Source: Pseudomonas sp. CHM02
GTDB taxonomy: Bacteria > Pseudomonadota > Gammaproteobacteria > Pseudomonadales > Pseudomonadaceae
DNA: 40,811 bases
Assembly: GCF_000612585.1 (NCBI RefSeq)
Contig: NZ_JFCA01000057.1
Coordinates: 1 to 40,811, forward strand
Reading direction: 5' to 3'
Position 1 is the first letter of the stretch, and every line of letters starts with the position of its first letter. Position numbers and translations under genes: made by a program. Below the pieces are notes generated by a model. That model worked only from the letters and a program-made list of their open reading frames with translations. It was not told the origin of the DNA and ran no database searches. Below, in pieces: positions 32,063 through 39,916 of this stretch.

Positions 32063-32902
32063 TTAAAAGCTGTAATTGATCGCAGCCAGGCCCATTGCCC
32101 CGGTGTCGGTTTGTACCAACGGACTGTCATGGGCCTGGTCGGTGTACTGCGTGACAACTGCGCTGATCACCCCGGACCAATGGGCATCGAACGTGTGCTG
32201 CCAGTTGAGCGCGGCCGAATAGGCATAGATTCCGGCATCGGCATTGAAGCGCTTGAAGCTGGCGGTCTGACTCTGTTCCTGGGAAACGCCGAAATAGGTC
32301 CGGTTATAACGACCGTCTCCCGCATGGGCATCAACATCCAGCGTGACCGTGTCTGCACTGCCGTGGAAAACCAGGCCCTCGACACCCAACCGATAACGAT
32401 TGCCACGATGTTCACCGCCCGTGCGCAACTCGGCCTCGCCATTGATTGACAGCCACGGCAGGAGTTGCTGGCTCAGGTTGATATCGGCCACTGTCGCGCC
32501 GCCAACCGTCCCCATGCCTTTAAGCTCGTTTGAGCCATAGCGACTGCCGTTGTTTTTAGTGCTGCGCCCCATGTCGTAGTTGAATGCAGCGCTGGCAGCG
32601 AACCCCGTGGGACTTTGCCATTGCACGCCCAGCCCACGCAGGCTGTCGGCAAAGAAAATCCCGCGCTGGATACTTAAGGTCGGCAACAGAACGCTGCGGT
32701 AGTGATTGGCGCCCATGAAACGAGGCGTGACGGCAGCCCCTAGTCCCAAGGTGATGTCGGTTTTGTCGCCCCAGAGGCTTTGCGAAGCACTTTCTTCGGC
32801 CGCCAACAGATGACCGGGCGCCAGCGCAATAAGGCTCGTGCAAATCACCAGCGTTTTTATAATCCCGAGGTGGGATATGGGGGAAACAGTGTGGCTTTTC
32901 AT
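32063..32902 (-). CDS. MipA/OmpV family outer-membrane protein
   Basis: A 279-aa protein. A signal peptide (about residues 1-35, ending LLAAEES) precedes a beta-barrel that finishes with the outer-membrane signature GLAAINYSF. The opening LGLGAAVTPRFMGANHYRSVLLPTLSIQRG is characteristic of MipA/OmpV proteins, which scaffold murein enzymes in E. coli and are linked to antimicrobial-peptide sensing in pseudomonads. It overlaps the 66-aa gene by 4 nt (ATGA) and lies 15 nt before hydrolase copy 1, so these are surely co-expressed. Confidence 0.9.
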   Translation of the reverse strand: MKSHTVSPISHLGIIKTLVICTSLIALAPGHLLAAEESASQSLWGDKTDITLGLGAAVTPRFMGANHYRSVLLPTLSIQRGIFFADSLRGLGVQWQSPTGFAASAAFNYDMGRSTKNNGSRYGSNELKGMGTVGGATVADINLSQQLLPWLSINGEAELRTGGEHRGNRYRLGVEGLVFHGSADTVTLDVDAHAGDGRYNRTYFGVSQEQSQTASFKRFNADAGIYAYSAALNWQHTFDAHWSGVISAVVTQYTDQAHDSPLVQTDTGAMGLAAINYSF

Positions 32903-33099
32903 AAGGAAGTTCCAGTGTCGATACGGTGTTGATTAAAAGCGTATTGATCGTTAAAAGCGTTTGCCCACGGTGCCAGGTCCGCGCTGCTTATATGCAGGAA
33001 CGGACGACCTCGCCAGCCCTTCTTCTCGGTGCAATGGGTCAGTGCCAGGACGCCCACGACAAACAGCGTGACTAACTTGAAGATTGACTTTACGTTCAT
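32899..33099 (-). CDS. 66-aa exported or membrane-anchored peptide, unknown
   Basis: The 66-aa product starts MNVKSIFKLVTLFVVGVLALTHC, a basic start plus hydrophobic core like a signal sequence. A cysteine at 23 suggests a lipoprotein, but LTHC has histidine at -1, which departs from the usual lipobox. The rest is polar and aromatic, without a known domain. It is a real gene candidate because it starts 27 nt after the PagL-type stop, overlaps mipA by ATGA, and has AGGGG ahead of its ATG. Confidence 0.7.
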   Translation of the reverse strand: MNVKSIFKLVTLFVVGVLALTHCTEKKGWRGRPFLHISSADLAPWANAFNDQYAFNQHRIDTGTSL

Positions 33100-33126
33100 A
33101 TCAACAAGCCCCTGCGCCGAACTTTC

Positions 33127-33651
33127 TTAAAACGCATGGGTATAGAACAATGCGTAAGACTCAATGCCCGCATTCGGCTCTTTAAGCCCAGCATTAGAAT
33201 AGTGAATGACCCGCAACCCCACGCGATCGTTATTGGCAAACTTCACGCCGGCGCCCAATCGATCTTCAAAGTTGAAGGAAGAGCCGGGATTACGCTCGCC
33301 TGCCCGCGTGCCTGAAAACAGCGACACGCCTACACCAGCCTCGATAAACGGGGTGACCGACGACCGCGTTGCAAACTCATAGACAAATACCGGGGCGAAC
33401 GACAGCGTAGTGCGGGCCGACGCATCCTTGCCGCCGTTCCAATGGGTCAATCCGACATCCCAATAACCGGTCAGTTGACCGGTCTCGCTCCTTAGCCAAC
33501 TGCGCTCCCAGTCGAAACCGAGACCTATGCGCCCGGTGAATTGACCTTGCCCGGTACCACCGATGGCCCCACTGATTTCCCGTGCCACGGAATGACCGCT
33601 GACAACAAAAAGAGCAAATGCAGCAAGCGTGAGAGAAACTCGTTTTTTCAT
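33127..33651 (-). CDS. pagL: PagL-type lipid A 3-O-deacylase (acyloxyacyl hydrolase)
   Basis: A 174-aa outer-membrane barrel. A signal peptide ends near residue 22 (SVA-RE). The catalytic segment HYSNAGLKEPNAGIES carries H150, S152 and E164, matching the His-Ser-Glu triad and spacing of PagL. PagL removes the 3-O acyl chain of lipid A, lowering its endotoxicity and changing membrane permeability. The frame runs 34 codons further upstream, but the ATG at 33651 gives a proper signal peptide. First gene of the PagL-66aa-MipA-hydrolase operon, behind the two-component genes. Confidence 0.9.
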   Translation of the reverse strand: MKKRVSLTLAAFALFVVSGHSVAREISGAIGGTGQGQFTGRIGLGFDWERSWLRSETGQLTGYWDVGLTHWNGGKDASARTTLSFAPVFVYEFATRSSVTPFIEAGVGVSLFSGTRAGERNPGSSFNFEDRLGAGVKFANNDRVGLRVIHYSNAGLKEPNAGIESYALFYTHAF

Positions 33652-33863
33652 GACTGTCGCTGACCTGAAAGAAGGAAAATCAGTGCTGATCCGACAGGCC
33701 CGCGTTGCTGATAGCGCCACAGTTTTAGAGCACTCGAGAGTAAACCGTGCCACTTCGACACGCGTTGTGCTCTGCCGTATGTGATAACGGCATTCTGATG
33801 ATTAATACTGAAGAGGCCGTTCAGGCTTTGTTAAGATTTGATCAATAACGCGAAAAAATATAT

Positions 33864-35060
33864 TCAACGAGGTGAATAACAATTCAGGGCAGGAGGCCTC
33901 AGTGGCAAACATACCTTCAGGGCCAGCCCTCCCGCGGGCCGGCGCATGGCCAGAATCTTTCCGCCGTGAGCTTCGCAAATGGCCTGTGCAATCGAAAGCC
34001 CCAGCCCCCCGCCACCTGTCAGCCGCGCGCGTGATTGTTCGGCACGCCAGAATCGGGTGAACATGTTGCGCAGATCGTTTTCGTCGACGGCCTGGCCCTT
34101 ATCAAGAAACGCCAGGCACGCCATACCGCCCTCACCATAAGTTGATACAACAAGCGCCCTGCCTTCGGAGGCGTACTTGATTGCATTTTCAATGAGAATA
34201 TTGACCAACTGCCCCAGACGCCCCCGATCACCTTCAATGGATTCAGTAAATTCCAGCGCCGTGATTACAGCCATTTCATTCTTTTTGAACTGTGGCGAAA
34301 ACCACGCCAAGCGTTCTTTAATAAGTCGGTTCAATGAAAGCGGAGCTGCATGAATTTTAAACTCGCCGGCATGTACCAGAGAGAGTAAGTGCAAATCCCC
34401 CACCAGCGCATTCAAGTTTTGTAATTGGTCTTGCACCAACTTTAACTGTTCCGCTGACTGGGGAAACACGTCATCCAGCATGCCTTGGACTCTACCCAAC
34501 GCCGCATTGAGTGGCGTTCTCAATTCGTGGGCCAAATTGGAGCTGGACTCTTTGACTTCCTTTTCGTAGAGGGAGAGCTTTTCAACCATGCTGTTGAAGT
34601 TTTCACTCAGCGCTTGCATTTCTGTTGGTTGGCGTTTGTTGACCACAACCCGAACGGCAAGATCCCCGTTGGTCACTTTCCTTGCCGCCTCGGCAATTTT
34701 GCTGAACTGGCCTGAGAGTGGCTTGGATAATAGAAGGCCGATGATGATGGTGATGGGAATGACAATCACCGAAAAAATGAACACTACCCACCAACTGGAG
34801 TGGTTGCTGGCACCTGAAATAAAGTCACCGATGTCGTAGTAGCGCTGGACGATATCCCAGAGGCGAGCTTCATTATGTTGCACATCCGCCAAGGCGGAAA
34901 CGTACTCGGACCGGTCGTCCGGCGTCATGGATTGTTGAGTTTGATATTCCGTCAGCCAAAAATAAAAATACACGCAACACGTGATCGTTATCACCGTACC
35001 CACAGCAAGCAATGTCATCCTCAAACCGACCCACAACCAAAGCGGGCTTGCTTTCATCAT
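33864..35060 (-). CDS. Sensor histidine kinase
   Basis: A 398-aa protein. It has two membrane helices (about residues 12-36 and 91-112) flanking a short periplasmic sensor of about 55 residues, then HAMP (about 113-165). The dimerisation box LAHELRTPLN has H178. The ATPase has the N-box NILIENAIKYA (N292), an abbreviated G1 box DKG (320-322) and G2 GGGGLGLS. It lies 8 nt after its response regulator. GAGGT precedes two ATGs in a row; the first is listed. It probably senses envelope conditions and controls the neighbouring outer-membrane genes. Confidence 0.93.
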   Translation of the reverse strand: MMKASPLWLWVGLRMTLLAVGTVITITCCVYFYFWLTEYQTQQSMTPDDRSEYVSALADVQHNEARLWDIVQRYYDIGDFISGASNHSSWWVVFIFSVIVIPITIIIGLLLSKPLSGQFSKIAEAARKVTNGDLAVRVVVNKRQPTEMQALSENFNSMVEKLSLYEKEVKESSSNLAHELRTPLNAALGRVQGMLDDVFPQSAEQLKLVQDQLQNLNALVGDLHLLSLVHAGEFKIHAAPLSLNRLIKERLAWFSPQFKKNEMAVITALEFTESIEGDRGRLGQLVNILIENAIKYASEGRALVVSTYGEGGMACLAFLDKGQAVDENDLRNMFTRFWRAEQSRARLTGGGGLGLSIAQAICEAHGGKILAMRRPAGGLALKVCLPLRPPALNCYSPR

Positions 35061-35068
35061 TACCTCGG

Positions 35069-35758
35069 TTATTTAAATCGATACCCGACAGAACGGACAG
35101 TGACCAACACATCGGCAACGCCTGCACCTTCCAGTTTTTTTCGTAAGTTATGAACATGCGCATCCACCACGCGGCTTAATGCGTCACTCTCAGGCATGCA
35201 TATTTCCAATAGTTCTTCGCGGGTGAATGCCTTCTTGGGCGTGCGTACCAGAGCGGCCAGCAACAGAAACTCTGAGCGGGTAAGGTCCAGCGTCGCGGAA
35301 TCATTATTGGGGCTGCGTACACCAGCGATAACGCTGTCACTGTCCACCCAGACCCCCTCGCACTCAATCAGGCTCTTGGCATTGGAACTTCCGTAGTACC
35401 GACGCAGTACGGCATAGACCCTGGCGACCACCTCCCTTGGGTTACAGGGCTTGACCACGTAATCATCAGCCCCATAACGCAAGGCACCGATCTTTTCAGG
35501 TTCATCACCAATGGCGGTCACCATGATGACCGGCGTATCTCCGGCACGCCTGATTTCGGACAGCAACTCAGAACCACTCATCTTCGGCAGCATCATGTCC
35601 AGCAGCACCAGTGAAGGTGACAGTTGCCGAAACAGCATTAAACCTTTCGCGCCATCTTCCGCCAGAAAAACTTCAAAGCCCTCTTTCTTCAAGTAGGCCT
35701 CTAATATACTTGCCCCATCGGCGTCATCCTCCACTATCAATATTCGCTTGTGACTCAT
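35069..35758 (-). CDS. OmpR-family response regulator
   Basis: A 229-aa regulator. In the receiver domain the acid pocket is D11/D12, the phospho-acceptor D54 in LLDMMLP, T81 in VTAIGD, and K103 in VVKP. A C-terminal winged helix follows (about 130-229, TRSEFLLLAALVRTPKKAFTREELLE). The ATG at 35758, preceded by GAGGTGG, is chosen over one four codons upstream. Its gene is coupled to the kinase and lies 81 nt after hydrolase copy 2. Confidence 0.94.
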   Translation of the reverse strand: MSHKRILIVEDDADGASILEAYLKKEGFEVFLAEDGAKGLMLFRQLSPSLVLLDMMLPKMSGSELLSEIRRAGDTPVIMVTAIGDEPEKIGALRYGADDYVVKPCNPREVVARVYAVLRRYYGSSNAKSLIECEGVWVDSDSVIAGVRSPNNDSATLDLTRSEFLLLAALVRTPKKAFTREELLEICMPESDALSRVVDAHVHNLRKKLEGAGVADVLVTVRSVGYRFK

Positions 35759-35839
35759 GTACCACCTCAAGAAAGGATTGTGGCGATTACTTCGGGGCCG
35801 TCACCCACCCCGATGTAATCAGCGGCCGTGGCGATTGCA

Positions 35840-37054
35840 TTAATCGCTACGCTGGGCAATCTGCCGGAAGAGCTCGATGGTTTCTTTTTCACGCCAGGAG
35901 GATTCGTTATCGGTGGCGGCGTAGTTACGTGAAGCCGACAACTTGACGATCACGGTATTGTGGTCCGGGTTTACGTAGATGAACTGATTAAAGATGCCGA
36001 TAGCCGCATAATCATGCGCTTGCCCCTCCGGCAGCCACCACTGATACCCGTAGCCCATGGTGCTATCGCTGCTGGTGCGCTTGCCCGGAACCAAGTGCGG
36101 AGCGTCCGGCGTCACGGAAGCCCTGACCCAACTGGCTGGAACGATCTGCTTGCCGTTGAATTTGCCATTCAGGCGATACAATTCGCCAAGCCTCGCATAG
36201 TCACGCGCCGTCGCGTTGTATCCGCCAAAAGCCAAGGTGTGGCTGAAATTGTCCTTGATCCAATAGGCGTCCTGGGTGGCTCCCAGCGGCGCCCAGAGTT
36301 TTTCCTGGGTATAAGCCGCAAGGGTTTTCCCGGTAGCCGCTTCAAGCACCAGACCGAGCACCAGGGTATCTGCGGAGCAATAGCGGTTGAAGGTGCCGGG
36401 CTTCAATTCGCTCTTCAACGTCTTCACAAAATCCAACAGCGACGAACCGGTGGCCATCACCTGCCCCAAATGCGCGATATCACTGTCAGGATTGGCGTAA
36501 TCCTCGTCCCAATGCACGCCGGATGACATCTGCAGGATGTCCTTGAGCTTCACACCGTCATAGGCAGACCCCTTCAACGCGGGGAGATACTTCGAGGCCG
36601 GGTCTTCAATACTGTCGAGGGTGCCGTCGGCGATCGCGATGCCATAGAGCGCGGAGACAAAGCTCTTGGCGACAGACATCGAGGTCCAGTGCCGCTCCTC
36701 GCCGCCCGTGAGCCAATACTTTTCATAGCGGACCTGGCCGTTCTTGATTATCAGCAAGGCGGAAGTCTCGGTCTGCGAGAGCAAGTCCTGGGTCAAGTGA
36801 CGACGACCCTCATAGCTGTATTCCTTGGGTAAAGTGATTGCTTTACCCAACGGCCACTCAACCGGATGACTGGATTTATGCACAACGTCAGAAGGGAAAA
36901 TCTCTTCTAACCGATAAAAGTTGGAATACTGCTCGGCGCCGGTGAACAGCGTGCCCACAAACTCACCCGTATTATCAGCGCGGTTCAAACTCTCTGCCTG
37001 AACACCGGTGGTAAACGCGAGTACGAATGCCACGACAACAGGTATACATTTCAT
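35840..37054 (-). CDS. Exported serine hydrolase, beta-lactamase class C fold (copy 2)
   Basis: A 404-aa paralogue of the protein at 30833-32047, gap-free by eye and identical at roughly three quarters of positions. The signal peptide ends at VQA-ES. The SVAK nucleophile motif and NRYCSAD are conserved at the same positions, so both copies look active. GGAG lies 7 nt before the ATG. It follows the TorF-type porin by 39 nt and precedes the response regulator. Homology to copy 1 continues past the stop codon, including a decayed version of its terminator. Confidence 0.9.
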   Translation of the reverse strand: MKCIPVVVAFVLAFTTGVQAESLNRADNTGEFVGTLFTGAEQYSNFYRLEEIFPSDVVHKSSHPVEWPLGKAITLPKEYSYEGRRHLTQDLLSQTETSALLIIKNGQVRYEKYWLTGGEERHWTSMSVAKSFVSALYGIAIADGTLDSIEDPASKYLPALKGSAYDGVKLKDILQMSSGVHWDEDYANPDSDIAHLGQVMATGSSLLDFVKTLKSELKPGTFNRYCSADTLVLGLVLEAATGKTLAAYTQEKLWAPLGATQDAYWIKDNFSHTLAFGGYNATARDYARLGELYRLNGKFNGKQIVPASWVRASVTPDAPHLVPGKRTSSDSTMGYGYQWWLPEGQAHDYAAIGIFNQFIYVNPDHNTVIVKLSASRNYAATDNESSWREKETIELFRQIAQRSD

Positions 37055-37093
37055 AAAAGACTCCAGCGTATCTTTGACAGTAAATGTCTCGGG

Positions 37094-37834
37094 TCAGAAC
37101 TTCTTGCTGACACTGGCAACCAGCGCTGCCGTGCAAGCATCACCAAAGCCGATGGTGTTGTAACATTCCTGCTTGGAAAGATCGGTATCAACATAACTGA
37201 CCGCCCAGTTCAAGCCTGAATAAAGCCGAGACAGTTTAACTTCCCACTCGTGATATAACTGACGAGTCGTACCGTCGGCACTGAAGAACACAGGGTCCTT
37301 GAAGTCCATCTTTCCGTAGCGGGCATTCAATTTCAAACCATAAGGAATATCGGTCTCATAGCCCACCCACGTGTACATCGTACTTTGCCCCTTATCGAAA
37401 CTTAAGGCGTTTTCCGAGTACTGCGCCGCCACCTTGAAACCGTAGGCGGTCAATATTCCGTAGGTTTCGGAAAAGTTGGCTTCATTACCCCGTTTGTAGG
37501 TGTACTTTATGTAACCTAAATCCATATTGATGTCTTGGGTAAAGGGCACATACCAGCCGGCATAGTAATCCAGCTCCTGCCGGACATTGGAGCCACCACC
37601 GTAATCCACATTGGATGTCCAGGTCCCAAGATAAAGTCCGGTGGTTTTGCTTGAAAGCATGCCATCAAACTGCATGGCCGGATCATTTTGCGTTTGTGAA
37701 ATACCACGGGTTCGATACTGGCTCAACACACTGAACGTGGCATCCAACACAAACTCATCGTTCAATTCAACTGCATACACGTGTGAGGCTAACAAACTCG
37801 CAACCGCGAGCGCTGCGCGTGCCTTATTCATCAT
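37094..37834 (-). CDS. TorF family putative porin
   Basis: A 246-aa outer-membrane protein. A signal peptide ends near residue 21 (VYA-VE). The family motif YRTRGISQTQNDPAMQ is at about residues 41-56. Many amphipathic strands follow and a terminal phenylalanine ends the chain (SVSKKF). Two late cysteines (QECYNT, DACTAA) may form a disulphide. Transport substrate unknown. First gene of the leftward envelope module, behind an upstream region of nearly 400 bp. Confidence 0.88.
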   Translation of the reverse strand: MMNKARAALAVASLLASHVYAVELNDEFVLDATFSVLSQYRTRGISQTQNDPAMQFDGMLSSKTTGLYLGTWTSNVDYGGGSNVRQELDYYAGWYVPFTQDINMDLGYIKYTYKRGNEANFSETYGILTAYGFKVAAQYSENALSFDKGQSTMYTWVGYETDIPYGLKLNARYGKMDFKDPVFFSADGTTRQLYHEWEVKLSRLYSGLNWAVSYVDTDLSKQECYNTIGFGDACTAALVASVSKKF

Positions 37835-37914
37835 CCACTCATCCTTTCATTATTGTTGTTAGGCTGGGCATTGACGCTAAATGACAAAGCTTTATTTATT
37901 ATTCTTGGGGCGAG

Positions 37915-37934
37915 TGAATGCCTTCACGCATTCA
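37915..37934. promoter_or_regulatory. 20-bp palindrome, candidate operator
   Basis: TGAATGC and GCATTCA form perfect 7-bp arms with spacer CTTCAC, about 80 bp upstream of the porin start. The response regulator or the adjacent TetR protein could bind here. Confidence 0.45.
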
Positions 37935-38143
37935 AATACGCTCGAAATTGGAAACCCCTTTTATAACTTTCAGACAACTTTCAACGGTCCACGCGAACGC
38001 GTCACCGCGGATAAACGATGACCTTTGCTACCTTTTCGCGGATTCGGGATGACGGCCATGCACCCGAGCGTTCACGATGGGTATTTTTACCCAGACGTAA
38101 TTTTTTAGTCAAGTAAAATAAAATATCAAACTAAAGACAAGCG

Positions 38144-38154
38144 CCCCCCCCCCC
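38144..38154. repeat. Homopolymeric C11 tract
   Basis: Eleven consecutive C (G11 on the leftward strand) between the TetR gene and the porin promoter region. Such tracts are prone to slipped-strand length changes. Confidence 0.9.
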
Positions 38155-38224
38155 TGAGGCCCGGTCAAAGCCGTGGCGCAGGGAGACTGCAGGGCTGGGA
38201 AACGCGTGAGGAGGCCCTTGGGGC

Positions 38225-38827
38225 CTAAGGCTTGAGCCCGACGAAGACCAATTCCGCCAGCTGGCGCACGTGGGCAAGGTGGGCGTTCATATCCGGCGCC
38301 TCCTGCTGAACGTACTTGGCAAAAAGCAAAATACAGTGGTCGTTCAAGAAGTTGGCAACAAAGCTGGCGTCAACGTCTGCGCGAACCAGGCCTCGTGCCT
38401 GCAGATCCCGTAGCAGCTCCGCAGCCTCCTCGGCCAGGTACTGATCGAACAGGCTCAGCCCTGCTGAAATGGGACTCTGCAAGCTGAACGTCATCAGTTC
38501 GCGCCAAATGGAAATAGGCAGCGTGGCCAACTCGCTTTCCATGATGACGGCATTGAGGTTGCAGAGTGCGTCGATGGCGTTGTCGAACTGAGGCCTTCGC
38601 AGCCGGGCCCGGCTGACGGCCGCCCGGTCCGCCCTATCCACCAGCGCGAACAGGATTTCCTGCTTGCTGCCAAAATAGTTGAAGACCGTTGGAGAGGAAA
38701 CGCCAGCGGCCGCAGCGACCTGTTCGACGGTGGTGGCGCTGTAACCATTTTTATCAAAGAGATCGATGGCGGCGACCAGAATCGCCTCCCTGCGTTGTTC
38801 CTTCTGCCTTTCCCGTAATCCGCTCAC
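38225..38827 (-). CDS. TetR/AcrR family regulator
   Basis: A protein of about 200 aa. The helix-turn-helix lies at about residues 10-55 with ATTVEQVAAAAGVSSPTVFNYFGSKQEIL, the TetR signature. The C-terminal domain is helical with unknown ligand. The frame extends to a TTG at 38851 without a ribosome-binding site; GGGGAAG sits 5 nt before the GTG at 38827, so that start is preferred. It is co-directional with the porin gene but 390 bp away. An AT-rich dyad near its promoter suggests self-regulation. Confidence 0.9.
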   Translation of the reverse strand: MSGLRERQKEQRREAILVAAIDLFDKNGYSATTVEQVAAAAGVSSPTVFNYFGSKQEILFALVDRADRAAVSRARLRRPQFDNAIDALCNLNAVIMESELATLPISIWRELMTFSLQSPISAGLSLFDQYLAEEAAELLRDLQARGLVRADVDASFVANFLNDHCILLFAKYVQQEAPDMNAHLAHVRQLAELVFVGLKP

Positions 38828-38863
38828 GACTTCCCCACCGTTGATGCTCAATCAATGGGCCAA

Positions 38864-38908
38864 ATCTTAAACGAAATTTATCGACAACCAAATATTTTAG
38901 TTAAATAT
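38864..38908 (-). promoter_or_regulatory. Candidate promoter and operator of the TetR gene
   Basis: Read leftward: -35 TTGGTT (38886-38891), 16-bp spacer, -10 TAAGAT (38864-38869). Next to the -35 is a dyad ATATTT (38892-38897)/AAATAT (38903-38908) with a 5-nt spacer. Confidence 0.4.
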
Positions 38909-39072
38909 AAGATTTTGCTGACAAGCGTTCAGAACGTCGTCCAGGCAGGTGAAGATTCAGAATTCTGGCTTTTCGAACGGTGGCACGCGTCCGAGCTCAA
39001 GACTCTCATTCGGGACTCAATTGAGGACTTAACAGCCTGGATAGCGCTGACTCTCAATGATTTCCGCCACAA

Positions 39073-39096
39073 CGAAAAAAGGACCCGAAGGTCCTT
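39073..39096 (-). terminator. Terminator of the tRNA Glu-Gly-Glu-Gly operon
   Basis: AAGGACC (39079-39085) and GGTCCTT (39090-39096) form a 7-bp stem with a 4-nt loop; read leftward it is followed by TTTT and CGTTG. Confidence 0.85.
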
Positions 39097-39142
39097 ATTT
39101 CGATCACTTACAGAGTTCAGTGGAACTCTGAAGCATTATGTT

Positions 39143-39218
<76 letters not shown>

Positions 39219-39221
39219 AAA

Positions 39222-39297
39222 TGGCGTCCCCTAGGGGACTCGAACCCCTGTTACCGCCGTGAAAGGGCGGTGTCCTAGGCCACTAGACGAAGGGGAC
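39222..39297 (-). tRNA. tRNA-Glu (TTC), second copy
   Basis: A 76-nt cloverleaf read leftward. It starts GTCCCCTTCGTCTAG, the anticodon loop CCTTTCACG gives TTC, and CCA is encoded (39222-39224). It lies 3 nt before tRNA-Gly and is identical to 39482-39557. Confidence 0.97.
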
Positions 39298-39302
39298 ACA
39301 CA

Positions 39303-39329
39303 ACTGAAACACATGGTGTGTATTTCAGT
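39303..39329 (-). repeat. Imperfect hairpin in the spacer between the tRNA pairs
   Basis: ACTGAAA (39303-39309) and TTTCAGT (39323-39329), with inner CACA/TGTG and a 2-nt bulge. It is probably a processing or spacer structure of the tRNA precursor. Confidence 0.55.
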
Positions 39330-39401
39330 GTCCAGAGATTAAATCCGAAGATTACGCCCTGGTTTCACTCAGTGTCACCCGAAGGCAACACTGCTTAAAT
39401 T

Positions 39402-39477
<76 letters not shown>

Positions 39478-39481
39478 ATAT

Positions 39482-39557
39482 TGGCGTCCCCTAGGGGACT
39501 CGAACCCCTGTTACCGCCGTGAAAGGGCGGTGTCCTAGGCCACTAGACGAAGGGGAC
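39482..39557 (-). tRNA. tRNA-Glu (TTC), first copy
   Basis: A 76-nt cloverleaf with anticodon TTC and encoded CCA (39482-39484). It is the promoter-proximal gene of the operon. Confidence 0.97.
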
Positions 39558-39916
39558 ACACGTACAACATTCACTCCCTACCGCGTTTCGCTGTGTGCTT
39601 TACGCTGTAAGTGGCGCGCATTCTATGGATGGATTGAAAGGTCGTCAACCCCCAAGGATAAATTTATTTAAATCAATGACTTCGCCCTGCTTTTCGGGCC
39701 TGCGCAGGGATTGTGCCCGTCCGGGCTTTGACGCCTATATTCTGGCGCCCGACAAGGCGCTATAGTTCGTTCCGGCAAATGATGGCAATGTGCATCCATG
39801 CAGGGAACGTCTATCTATATAGAAGCAAACTACTCGGGCAACTGGTCGATCAGTCCTATCCGCCGGATGGCCCAGTCACTACACTCCACTGTAAACCCTA
39901 TAAAGAGGTCACACCG
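39558..39916. other. Intergenic region between the tRNA operon and the last gene
   Basis: It contains the tRNA leader box (39584-39595), the tRNA promoter (39620-39648) and an AT-rich stretch. The promoter of the rightward gene at 39917 must lie here; no convincing -35/-10 pair was found for it. The open frame running upstream of 39917 is not considered coding. Confidence 0.6.
39620..39648 (-). promoter_or_regulatory. Promoter of the tRNA Glu-Gly-Glu-Gly operon
   Basis: Read leftward: -35 TTGACG (39643-39648), 17-bp spacer, -10 TAGAAT (39620-39625), then the discriminator GCGCGCC. The -10 and discriminator match those of the tRNA-Val promoter. Confidence 0.88.

Larger units (their letters stand above)
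37835..38224. other. 390-bp intergenic region upstream of the TorF-type gene
   Basis: No gene is supported. It contains a 20-bp palindrome TGAATGC-N6-GCATTCA (37915-37934), about 80 bp before the porin start, and an 11-C tract (38144-38154) in otherwise AT-rich DNA. The promoter of the leftward porin gene must lie here. No clear terminator for the TetR gene ending at 38225 was seen. Confidence 0.6.
38828..39142. other. Intergenic region between the tRNA cluster and the TetR gene
   Basis: It holds the TetR promoter/operator (38864-38908) and the tRNA operon terminator (39079-39096). An open frame from 38855 rightward exists but ends in antisense tRNA and is not a gene. Confidence 0.6.

Noticed and set aside
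33780..33863. PmrA-like CTTAA-N5-CTTAA box before the PagL-type gene
   Set aside because: Only the first half (CTTAA in the leftward strand) fits; the second half reads CCTGA. Too weak to list as a site.
35780..35836. Direct repeat GTGGCGATT around the hydrolase-2/regulator junction
   Set aside because: The 9-bp repeats (35780-35788, 35828-35836) are too short to claim a mobile-element footprint.
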